From Haladaptatus sp. DYF46 (GTDB lineage: Archaea; Halobacteriota; Halobacteria; Halobacteriales; Haladaptataceae), in the NCBI RefSeq assembly GCF_021083305.1, contig NZ_JAJFAY010000004.1, positions 368,623 to 432,622 on the forward strand: a stretch of 64,000 nucleotides of DNA, written 5' to 3'. Of the stretch, positions 51,515 to 59,354 are shown in pieces (position 1 is the first letter of the stretch; every line of letters begins with the position of its first letter). The notes under the pieces are model-generated. The model saw only the letters and a list, made by a program, of their open reading frames with translations. It did not search any database and was not told the origin of the DNA. Both the position numbers and the translations under genes were made by a program.

Positions 51515-53518
51515 ATGGACGGGTCAACGCGCGTCGGCGTCGACGTCGGCGGGACGTTCACCGACGTGGTCCTCCTCCTTCCGGACGACGAACTCGTGAC
51601 GGCAAAGGTCCCCAGCACGGACGACCAGAGCGTCGGCGTCGTGCGGGGCATCGAAAAGGCGTGCAACGAAGCTGAAATAGATCCGACGGACGTGGACGCG
51701 TTCACCCACGCGATGACCGTCTCCGTGAACGCCCTCCTCGAAGAGGACGGCGCAAAGACGGCGCTCGTGACGACGGAAGGCTTCCGCGACGTCCTCGAAA
51801 TCGGGCGACAGGCCCGTCCCGACCTCTACGACGTGGCTGTGGACAAACCCGCGCCGCTCGTCCCGCGACGACGACGGTTCGAAGTCGCGGAGCGCACGAC
51901 GGTTGACGGGGTGCTAACCGAACCCGACGAGGACGAGGTGCGCGCCGTGGCCGAGGAAATCCGCGACTGCGGTGCCGAAAGCGTCGCCGTCAGCCTCCTC
52001 CACGCCTATCAGCACCCGGAGAACGAACGACGGGTCGCCACCGTACTCCGCGACGAACTCGACGTGCCGGTTTCGGCCTCCCACGAGGTTCTCGCGGAGT
52101 TCCGCGAGTACGAACGGACCTCCACGACGGCCGTGGACGCCTACGTGACCCCGGCCATCGACGCCTACATCGGTCGGTTGGAGGAGCGCGCCGGGGAACG
52201 CGGCGTGCCCGAACCGCGAATCATGCAGGCCAACGGCGGCATCGCGTCGGCGAAGACGGTTCGCGAACACGCGGTCACGACCACGATGTCCGGGCCGGCG
52301 GCGGGCGTCGTCGGTGCGGCGGAAACCGCCGGGGGAGGGGACGTCGACGGCCTCGTCACCTTCGACATGGGCGGCACGTCGAGCGACGTGAGCCTCGTCC
52401 GGGACGGCGAAGTCGAGCGGACGACGGACGCGGAAATCAACGGCCGACCCATCAAGACGCCGATGGTGGACGTGAACACCGTCGGCGCGGGCGGCGGGTC
52501 GATAGCGTGGGTGGACGCCGGAAACGCCCTCCGCGTCGGGCCGCGCTCGGCCGGTGCGAACCCCGGTCCCGCCTGCTACGGACGCGGCGGGACGGAGCCG
52601 ACGGTGACGGACGCGAACGTCGTCCTCGGCTACATCGGGGGGAGTTCGGCGCTCGGCGGCGAACTCGAACTCGACGAGGAGGCGGCCCACGACGCGCTGT
52701 CGCGGTTGGCCGACGAGGCCGGGTTGGACGACGCCCTCGCGGCCGCTCGGGGCGTCTTCCGGGTCGCGAACGCGAACATGGCGCGGGCGATTCGCGCCGT
52801 CACGGTCGAACGGGGGCACGACCCGCGCGGGTTCGGCCTCGTCGCCTTCGGCGGGGCGGGACCGATGCACGCCGCCGCCGTCGCCGAGAGCCTCGACATG
52901 GACTCGCTCGTGATCCCGCACGCCTGCGGCGTGCTGTCGGCCTATGGCCTGCTCGCCGCCGACGAGAAACACGATTCGGTTCGGACCCTCAGGAGCCCGC
53001 TCGCGGACGTGTCGCTCGGCGACGTGGAATCGACCTACGACGACCTCACGGAGGAGGTGCTGTCGGACGTGGCGGACCCGGACGCGGCGGAGGTTCAACG
53101 GGCCGCCGACCTTCGGTTCGTGGGACAGAGCTTCGAACTCACGGTTCCGGTGGACGACGAGTTCGACGCTGTGCGCGTCGCGGAACGGTTCCGGGACGCC
53201 CACGAGAGCGCGTACGGCTACGTCATGGACGACCCCATCGAACTCGTGAACGTTCGGGTGACGTCCGTCGTCGCCCGCGATTCGCCGTCGGTCAGGTATC
53301 GGACGACGGGCGACGCCGAAAAGGGACGCCGCGAGGCGTTCTTCGACGACGGATTCCACGAAACGCCGGTCTTCGACCGAACGGGCCTCGGAGAATCGGA
53401 TTCCGTGGGCGGGCCGTGCATCCTCGAACAGAACGAGAGTACGGTGGTGGTTCCGCCGGGATGGTCGGGGACGGTCAACTCGGACGGGACGTTGCTCCTC
53501 GGGAGGGACGGACAATGA
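51515..53518 (+). CDS. hyuA: Hydantoinase/oxoprolinase, subunit A (HyuA type)
   Basis: The 667-residue protein has the ASKHA ATP-binding fold with GVDVGGTFTDVVLL at the N-terminus, FDMGGTSSDVSLV and VGAGGGSIAWVD in the middle and GAGPMHAAAVAESL near the end, all typical of HyuA/5-oxoprolinase/acetone carboxylase alpha. The family uses ATP to open hydantoin-like or 5-oxoproline rings together with HyuB. Its stop overlaps the hyuB start (ATGA at 53515-53518). Confidence 0.9.
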   Translation: MDGSTRVGVDVGGTFTDVVLLLPDDELVTAKVPSTDDQSVGVVRGIEKACNEAEIDPTDVDAFTHAMTVSVNALLEEDGAKTALVTTEGFRDVLEIGRQARPDLYDVAVDKPAPLVPRRRRFEVAERTTVDGVLTEPDEDEVRAVAEEIRDCGAESVAVSLLHAYQHPENERRVATVLRDELDVPVSASHEVLAEFREYERTSTTAVDAYVTPAIDAYIGRLEERAGERGVPEPRIMQANGGIASAKTVREHAVTTTMSGPAAGVVGAAETAGGGDVDGLVTFDMGGTSSDVSLVRDGEVERTTDAEINGRPIKTPMVDVNTVGAGGGSIAWVDAGNALRVGPRSAGANPGPACYGRGGTEPTVTDANVVLGYIGGSSALGGELELDEEAAHDALSRLADEAGLDDALAAARGVFRVANANMARAIRAVTVERGHDPRGFGLVAFGGAGPMHAAAVAESLDMDSLVIPHACGVLSAYGLLAADEKHDSVRTLRSPLADVSLGDVESTYDDLTEEVLSDVADPDAAEVQRAADLRFVGQSFELTVPVDDEFDAVRVAERFRDAHESAYGYVMDDPIELVNVRVTSVVARDSPSVRYRTTGDAEKGRREAFFDDGFHETPVFDRTGLGESDSVGGPCILEQNESTVVVPPGWSGTVNSDGTLLLGRDGQ

Positions 53519-55143
53519 GCGGAGACGAATCGAACTCAACCATCGACGCCGTGACGCTCGAAATCATGCGCAACCAGTTCGAGGGCGTCGCCGAAGAGAT
53601 GGGACAGGTGCTCATCACCTCGTCGTACTCCCCGAACATCAAGGAGCGACGGGACTGTTCGACCGCCCTCTTCGACGCCGAGGGCCGCCTCGTCGCGCAG
53701 GCGGAACACATCCCGGTTCACCTCGGCGCGATGCCCGAAGCGGTGAACACGGTGCTCGACTACGACCCGGAACCGGGCGACGTGTTCGTCCTGAACGACC
53801 CGTTCGAGGGCGGAACGCACCTCCCGGACGTGACGATGGTGTCGCCGGTTACGGTCGAGGACGAAATCCTCGGATACGCCGTTTCGCGCGCGCACCACGC
53901 CGACGTGGGCGGGATGACGCCCGGAAGCATGCCCGCAGGGGCACGGGAAATCTATCAAGAGGGGATTCGCCTGCCGCCGGTTCGTCTCGTGAAGCGCGGC
54001 GACGTGAACGAGGACGTGATGAGCCTCCTGCTCGCCAACGTCAGGAACCCCGGCGAACGCCGGGCCGACATCCGCGCCCAAATCGCGGCGAACGAACGAA
54101 GCGAGGAACGACTCCGTGACCTCGTGGGCGAACACGGGCGAAACCGCGTCGTCTCGGCTTTCGACGCGGTGATTTCTTACTCGCGCGACCGACTCCTCAC
54201 TGAAATCGCCGAGTTGCCGAACGGGACCTACAGCGCCCGCGACGTGCTGGAAGGAGACGGCATCACCGACGAGGAGATTCCCATCGAAGTCGCGGTGACG
54301 ATAGACGACGAGGGGATTTCCGTGGACTTCGCGGGAACCGCACCGCAAGTGCCGGGGAACGTCAACGCGCCGTTCGCCGTGGCGAAGAGCGCCGTGTACT
54401 TCGTGATTCGATGCGTGACGGACCCCGAGATACCGCCGAATCGGGGGTGCTACGACCCGATTTCCGTGTCGGTCCCCGACGGGTCGCTGTTGAATCCCCG
54501 ACCACCGGCGGCCGTCGTGGGCGGCAACGTCGAAACCAGCCAGCGGGTGACGGACGTCGTGTTCGCCGCGCTGGCGGAGGCGGTCCCGGACCGCGTGCCC
54601 GCCGGCGGACAGGGGACGATGAACAACCTCACCATCGGGAGTCGGGACGGCGGCGCGGACGGCTTCACCTACTACGAGACCATCGCCGGCGGGTTCGGCG
54701 GGCGGCCGACGAAGGACGGGATGGACGGGGTGCAGGTCGGGATGACCAACACCCTGAACACGCCCGTCGAATCGCTCGAAGCCGAGTACCCGCTGTTCGT
54801 TGAGGAGTACGGACTGCGCGAGAACAGCGGCGGACGCGGACGGTTCCGCGGCGGCCTCGGCGTCGTCCGCTCCGTCACGGTCGAAACCGACGCCACCGTC
54901 TCGCTCCTCACCGAGCGGCGGCGAGTCGCACCACGCGGTATCGCCGGCGGCGGGGACGGTCGGTGCGGGGAGAACGAAATCGACGGGGAACGCGTTCCGG
55001 CGAAGACGACCCGCGACGTGGCCGCCGGGACGACCATCACCGTGCTGACGCCGGGCGGCGGCGGTCACGGCCCGGCGGCGGAACGCGACCCGGACGACAT
55101 CGAAATCGACCGCGAGGACGGCAAGATGGAGTGGGACGAATGA
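53515..55143 (+). CDS. hyuB: Hydantoinase/oxoprolinase, subunit B (HyuB type)
   Basis: The 542-residue protein starts at MSGDESN inside the hyuA stop; the longer open frame from 52507 is antisense-free but overlaps hyuA in another frame and is not the start. Family landmarks: [56 protein letters not shown] variants and [17 protein letters not shown]. It forms the catalytic complex with HyuA. Substrate is not fixed: 5-oxoproline, hydantoins, N-methylhydantoin or acetophenone are all handled in the family. Confidence 0.9.
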   Translation: MSGDESNSTIDAVTLEIMRNQFEGVAEEMGQVLITSSYSPNIKERRDCSTALFDAEGRLVAQAEHIPVHLGAMPEAVNTVLDYDPEPGDVFVLNDPFEGGTHLPDVTMVSPVTVEDEILGYAVSRAHHADVGGMTPGSMPAGAREIYQEGIRLPPVRLVKRGDVNEDVMSLLLANVRNPGERRADIRAQIAANERSEERLRDLVGEHGRNRVVSAFDAVISYSRDRLLTEIAELPNGTYSARDVLEGDGITDEEIPIEVAVTIDDEGISVDFAGTAPQVPGNVNAPFAVAKSAVYFVIRCVTDPEIPPNRGCYDPISVSVPDGSLLNPRPPAAVVGGNVETSQRVTDVVFAALAEAVPDRVPAGGQGTMNNLTIGSRDGGADGFTYYETIAGGFGGRPTKDGMDGVQVGMTNTLNTPVESLEAEYPLFVEEYGLRENSGGRGRFRGGLGVVRSVTVETDATVSLLTERRRVAPRGIAGGGDGRCGENEIDGERVPAKTTRDVAAGTTITVLTPGGGGHGPAAERDPDDIEIDREDGKMEWDE

Positions 55144-55180
55144 AACCGTTCGTCGAACCGACGCGAGCGAGGTGTCCCTG

Positions 55181-55891
55181 ATGTTCGGGTGGCGCGCCAG
55201 ACTCGGCGTCGTCGTTCCGTCCTCGAACACGACCGTCGAAGCCGAGTTCGGAAGGGCCGTCCCGGACGGCGTGAGCGTCCACACCGCCAGAATGCCGCTC
55301 GAATCGGTCACGGTCGACGAGTTGGACGCGATGGCCGACGACGCGGTGGACTGCGCGGAGCGATTGGCCCACGCGAACGTGGACGTCGTCGCCTACGCCT
55401 GCACGACCGGGAGCCTGCTTCACGGACCGGGATTCGACACGGAACTCGAAACCTCGCTGTCCGAGACGGCAGGTGTCCCCGCGGTGGCGACGGCGCTATC
55501 GGTCAAACGGGCGCTATCGGCCCTCGACGCCGAACGAATCGCGGTCGTGACGCCGTACACCGACGAACTGAACGAAAGGGAGGAGTCGTACCTGCGCGAC
55601 GAAGGGTTCGATGTGGTAGCGCTCCACGGTCGAGGTATCGAAGCGAACACGGGTATCGGGTCGTTGTCCCCGGAAGACGCCTATCGGCAGGTTCGAAGGG
55701 CAGTCCCGAACCCCGATGCGGTGGACGCCGTGTTCGTCTCGTGTACGAACTATCGCACGCTTCCCGCCATCGACGCCCTCGAATCCGACCTCGGGGTCCC
55801 GGTCGTGACGAGCAATCAAGCGACGTTGTGGGACGCGCTCGGACGGGTAGGAGTTCCCGCGAACGTTCCGGGGAGCGTGGGAGAACGCTGA
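55181..55891 (+). CDS. Maleate isomerase/Asp-Glu racemase-type enzyme
   Basis: Taking the ATG at 55181 (a GTG at 55172 is possible) the protein is 236 residues. Two Cys in the family positions, Cys74 in YACTTGSLLHG and Cys188 in FVSCTNYRTLP, plus VVPSSNTTVE, mark the maleate isomerase/arylmalonate decarboxylase/Asp-Glu racemase group. In the setting of hyuA and hyuB it could act as a hydantoin racemase or interconvert isomers of the ring-opened product. It follows hyuB by 37 bases and closes the operon. Confidence 0.85.
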   Translation: MFGWRARLGVVVPSSNTTVEAEFGRAVPDGVSVHTARMPLESVTVDELDAMADDAVDCAERLAHANVDVVAYACTTGSLLHGPGFDTELETSLSETAGVPAVATALSVKRALSALDAERIAVVTPYTDELNEREESYLRDEGFDVVALHGRGIEANTGIGSLSPEDAYRQVRRAVPNPDAVDAVFVSCTNYRTLPAIDALESDLGVPVVTSNQATLWDALGRVGVPANVPGSVGER

Positions 55892-55921
55892 AAACCTCGA
55901 ATCACGTCCATCGCCGCCACG

Positions 55922-56710
55922 TTATCGCGGCGGTCGAAGCCGGTAGTAGCGCCGATTGAGACTGAACATGTACCCCTCCCGCATCGCGCGAAGGACGGAG
56001 TACGTGATGAGCGCGGCGATGAACGGCAGGAACATCGTGAGGTCGAAGAGCAGCGGCGTGCTGATCGGGATGAGGTTCTGTATCGAGTAGGCGCTGATCA
56101 TGACGGCGAAGACGACGCCCGCCACGCCGAGCGCCGCCCAGAACGGTTGTTCGACGGGCCGTCGGGCACTCCCCTTGTTGAGGAACGGAACGATGGCGAT
56201 GAAACCCACGAGGACGACGTTGGCGATCACGCCGAACGTCCTGTCCTCCATGAGTTTCTCGCCGCCGAGGATGGCGAGTTCCGGGTTCAAGGGTTCGAGT
56301 TTCAGGAGACCGAACGACCAGTACAGGTACCAATCGGGAAGGATGATGAAGGGCGTCGTGCTCGGGTCCGCCGGGGCATCCAGATGCGGCGGCAACGCCG
56401 CCGAGAGGAGCAGAATCATCCCGACGAAGAAGCTCACGATGGAGAGGTTTCGAATCATCTCATGGGGCCACGTCGGAAACGCCAACACGTCGCGCTCGAC
56501 GTAGCTGGATTCTTCGCGGAGCGTCTGGTCCTCCAGTCGGGACCGTTCGAAATACTCGTAGGTCAGTCGGGAGAGCCCCTGCGTGCGCTGTTTGCGTTCG
56601 AGCCACGTCGGCGTCTCGTCGTCCGGCGAGACGATACCGGTGCCGTCCGTGCGTACATCGTCAACCGCTTTTTCTGTCTTGCTATCGCTATCCATTTCCC
56701 TCACCCCCAT
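55922..56710 (-). CDS. Cytochrome b C-terminal subunit (PetD-like), solitary
   Basis: The 262-residue protein (start MGVREMD at 56710; MDSDSK at 56695 possible) has an N-terminal soluble stretch, then four helices with the Qo-site motif PDWYLYWSFGLLK, where most complexes have PEWY, and GFIAIVPFLN. This is the C-terminal half of cytochrome b. No haem-binding N-terminal half, Rieske protein or halocyanin is adjacent, so it must assemble with parts encoded elsewhere, if it is used. PDWY is found in low-potential quinone systems. Convergent with the racemase gene. Confidence 0.85.
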   Translation of the reverse strand: MGVREMDSDSKTEKAVDDVRTDGTGIVSPDDETPTWLERKQRTQGLSRLTYEYFERSRLEDQTLREESSYVERDVLAFPTWPHEMIRNLSIVSFFVGMILLLSAALPPHLDAPADPSTTPFIILPDWYLYWSFGLLKLEPLNPELAILGGEKLMEDRTFGVIANVVLVGFIAIVPFLNKGSARRPVEQPFWAALGVAGVVFAVMISAYSIQNLIPISTPLLFDLTMFLPFIAALITYSVLRAMREGYMFSLNRRYYRLRPPR

Positions 56711-56799
56711 ACCGCGGTTTCGCACTAGAGATAGAGCGCCGTGTGAGCATGAATGTCGCGGAAAACCAAACCGAGGGAGAACGGTGGTGTCGTCGTGGG

Positions 56800-57573
56800 T
56801 CAGTACTGCCCGAACAGTCCGTCCCGTCGGGCGCGACGAACACAGGCGCGGAAGACCAGATAACCGAGGGCGAGATAACTGACCGCGGTCAGCAACAGTA
56901 ACCCGAGGTCGGCGAGCGGGAACTCCCAGAGTCGAATCCCGTGGCTCATCGCCCGACGAAGCAGATACGTTCCCTCGACCAGCGGGAGGAGTTTCAGGGC
57001 CGGAACGGCACCGACCGGTGCCGCGACGAGCGGGACCAACGCAAACTCGGCGAGCAACAACACGTTCTCGATCCGTTTGTAGAGGAGCGCCAGTCCGGCG
57101 AACGAGAATCCGACGCCAACGATGGAGAGGAGCGAGAGAGTCACCAATGGAACGACCGTAAGGAGGTCGATGGACAACTTCTTTCCCGTCGTCACGAGCA
57201 TCATGGAGAGGAGGATGCCCCCGTACAGGACGCTCACGAGGAGGTCGGCGGCGACCTTCGCAACCATCACCCGACTGAGACCGTACGGGGAGACGGCGAG
57301 CTGTTCGAGCGTCCCCCACTGTGCTTCGTGCATCACGTCCCACGACAGCCCCGAGTAGGCGACGTACGCCATCGAAAACAGAAAGAAGCCGACGATGATT
57401 CCGGGGAGCGTGTCGGTTATCGTCGGCGCGGCGACGGCGTGGCCGCCGAAGACGACGACGGCGAAGAAGACGTACAGACCCAGCAGTTCCGACCCCGTGT
57501 TCACCGGATAGCGACGAAGGAGGAGCAGTCGTTTGCGAACGACGCCCGAGAACAGTCGACGGAACGACGACAT
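56800..57573 (-). CDS. ABC-2 type transporter permease
   Basis: The 257-residue protein has six helices with an ABC-2 pattern (GIIVGFFLFSMAYVAYSGLSW, EAQWGTLEQLAVSPYGL, LLSIVGVGFSFAGLALLYKR). It is the membrane part of the pump with the ATPase immediately upstream; start and ATPase stop share a base (TGATG at 57571-57575). Confidence 0.87.
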   Translation of the reverse strand: MSSFRRLFSGVVRKRLLLLRRYPVNTGSELLGLYVFFAVVVFGGHAVAAPTITDTLPGIIVGFFLFSMAYVAYSGLSWDVMHEAQWGTLEQLAVSPYGLSRVMVAKVAADLLVSVLYGGILLSMMLVTTGKKLSIDLLTVVPLVTLSLLSIVGVGFSFAGLALLYKRIENVLLLAEFALVPLVAAPVGAVPALKLLPLVEGTYLLRRAMSHGIRLWEFPLADLGLLLLTAVSYLALGYLVFRACVRRARRDGLFGQY

Positions 57574-58553
57574 CAGGCGCTCACCTCCGTCGTCCCTCCC
57601 GCCGTTTCACCGTCTTCGACGAGTGCGACGAAGGCGTCTTCGAGCGTCGGGTCGGTCGTTTCGATGGACCGAACCGGGATTCCGGCCTCGACCAGTTCGA
57701 CGAGGACGGCGTTCAGTTCGCCGTCCGCCGGCGTCACGTCGAACCGCGTGCCGTCGGGAACCGAGGACCATTCGCTCGCGTCGAACGATTCGACCAATCG
57801 CGCTTTGGCCGATTCGGGGATTCTCCCTTCGACGGCGATCCGATAGGTTCGCCCCTCGAAGAGGGAGACGAAGGCTTCGACGTCCTCGTCGGCGACGATT
57901 CGTCCGTCGTTCAGCACCACGACTCGGTCGCAGAGGTCCTCGATGACGTCCATGTCGTGACTGCTGACGACCACCGTTATCGACTCGCGTTCGGCGAGGC
58001 GGCGGAGTTCGCGGCGCAGTTCGAGCGAACTCTCGACGTCCAATCCGAGCGTCGGTTCGTCGAGAAACGCGACGTCGACGTCCCGCGAAAGCGTGCAGGC
58101 CAACGCTACCTTTCCCTTCATCCCGCGGGAGAGGTCGTTCACCAGTTCGTCCGCGCGGTCCGCGAGTCCGAACCCTTCCAACAGTCGGTCGTGGCGCTCG
58201 CGGAGTTCGGCGGGGTCGTGACCGGCGAGGTGGGCGAAGAACTCCACGTTCTCCCGGACGGTCAACCGCCAGTAGACGTTCCGCGCACCCTCCAGCGTCG
58301 CGCCGACGTGTTCGTACGCGGCCCTCGGACTTTCGGCGACGTCGATGCCCGCCACCCGAACCGACCCCGAGGTCGGTCGAACGAGGCCGAGAATCGAGTG
58401 TATGCAGGTCGTCTTCCCGGCACCGTTTGGGCCGAGCAGACCGACCACCGACCCGCGCTCGACGTCGAAGCTTACGCCGTCGAGTACCGGGACGTCGTCG
58501 TACGTCTTCGTGAGGTTTCGAACCGAGACGGCGGGCGACCGTCCCGACGTCAT
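57573..58553 (-). CDS. ABC-2 exporter ATP-binding protein
   Basis: From MTSGRSPA (58553) the product is 326 residues: Walker A GPNGAGKTT, signature NDLSRGMKGKVALA (a common ABC-2 variant of LSGGQ), Walker B VDVAFLDEPTLGLD, switch VSSHDMDVI, and a C-terminal extension of about 90 residues (residues 235-326) usual in this class. It is controlled, by position, by the TetR gene upstream and two direct repeats in the promoter. A start at 58613 would run through those repeats and is unlikely. Confidence 0.88.
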   Translation of the reverse strand: MTSGRSPAVSVRNLTKTYDDVPVLDGVSFDVERGSVVGLLGPNGAGKTTCIHSILGLVRPTSGSVRVAGIDVAESPRAAYEHVGATLEGARNVYWRLTVRENVEFFAHLAGHDPAELRERHDRLLEGFGLADRADELVNDLSRGMKGKVALACTLSRDVDVAFLDEPTLGLDVESSLELRRELRRLAERESITVVVSSHDMDVIEDLCDRVVVLNDGRIVADEDVEAFVSLFEGRTYRIAVEGRIPESAKARLVESFDASEWSSVPDGTRFDVTPADGELNAVLVELVEAGIPVRSIETTDPTLEDAFVALVEDGETAGGTTEVSA

Positions 58554-58606
58554 CTCGGCCCCCACGCTGTCGATTTTACGACTCGAAGCACGCGCGTCGA
58601 AGTGAC

Positions 58607-58650
58607 TGTACACATGGTTAGTGCAGGTGGCTGTACAGTTGGTTAGTTCA
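58607..58650. promoter_or_regulatory. Two 19-base direct repeats upstream of the ABC exporter
   Basis: TGTACACATGGTTAGTGCA (58607-58625) and TGTACAGTTGGTTAGTTCA (58632-58650) agree at 16 of 19 positions, start 25 bases apart, and lie between the TetR gene and the exporter's ATG (58553). On the minus strand a TATA-like TTATGA near 58648-58653 overlaps the upstream repeat, so the sites would cover the promoter. They are the best candidates for TetR operators. Confidence 0.6.
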
Positions 58651-58700
58651 TAACTGTTTGGTATCGAGAACGATGGGAGAGCGTGCGTTGGGAGGTGGCG

Positions 58701-59309
58701 CTACGCGTCGTCCGCAAAGAGGAGTTCGGGGAGCAGTTCGGTGCGCACCAGTTCCCTAACGTCGGCCGAAATCCCGGTCATCCCGGCAGCCATCTCCAAC
58801 TGGCCCGCGCCCGCGAGGGTCGAAACGAGCAGCTTTGCCACGTCGTCGGCGTCGATATCCCCCCGGAAGCGACCCGCCTCCTGTCCCCGCTCGACGATGT
58901 CCGTCAAAATCCGAAGGTTCCCCGCCTCGTGCGTTCGAAGCGTCTCGCGGAATCCCTCGTCGCGGAGCGCGGCGTTGCCGAGTTCGAAGAACGCGACCGC
59001 CAACTCCTCGCTGTACACGTCCGACCCGACGGTGAAGAAGTCGAGAAACCGTTCGAGGCGCTCCATCGGGTCGTCACCGTCGATGAGGTCGCCGCCCTCG
59101 TCGAACTGCTCGACGAGGAACTCCAGATACGCCGCGATGAGGTTCTCCTTCGTATCGTAGTGATAGGTCAACAGCGAATGGCTCTTCGAACACTCGGCGG
59201 CGATGTTTCGCATCGTGAGGTTCGCATAGCCGTGTTTACACAGGGCATCGTGTGTCGCCCACATGATCTCCTCGTGACTGGGGGGGACGTCACGTCGCGC
59301 GTCGGACAT
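58701..59309 (-). CDS. TetR family regulator
   Basis: The 202-residue protein has an N-terminal HTH (IMWATHDALCKHGYANLTMR, IAAECSKSHSLLTYHYDTKE) and a C-terminal ligand domain with GRFRGDIDADDVAKLLVSTLAG near 155. It precedes the ABC-2 exporter in the same direction, with a separate promoter between them; probable repressor of the pump that releases DNA on binding a drug or lipid. Confidence 0.87.
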   Translation of the reverse strand: MSDARRDVPPSHEEIMWATHDALCKHGYANLTMRNIAAECSKSHSLLTYHYDTKENLIAAYLEFLVEQFDEGGDLIDGDDPMERLERFLDFFTVGSDVYSEELAVAFFELGNAALRDEGFRETLRTHEAGNLRILTDIVERGQEAGRFRGDIDADDVAKLLVSTLAGAGQLEMAAGMTGISADVRELVRTELLPELLFADDA

Positions 59310-59354
59310 ACTCTCCAGTAGTCGGGGGGCGTTGAAAACACTGGCTTCGACGCG

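Noticed and set aside
52507..53514. Long upstream extension of hyuB
   Set aside because: Low-complexity Arg-rich translation inside hyuA; the ATGA overlap start at 53515 matches the family N-terminus.
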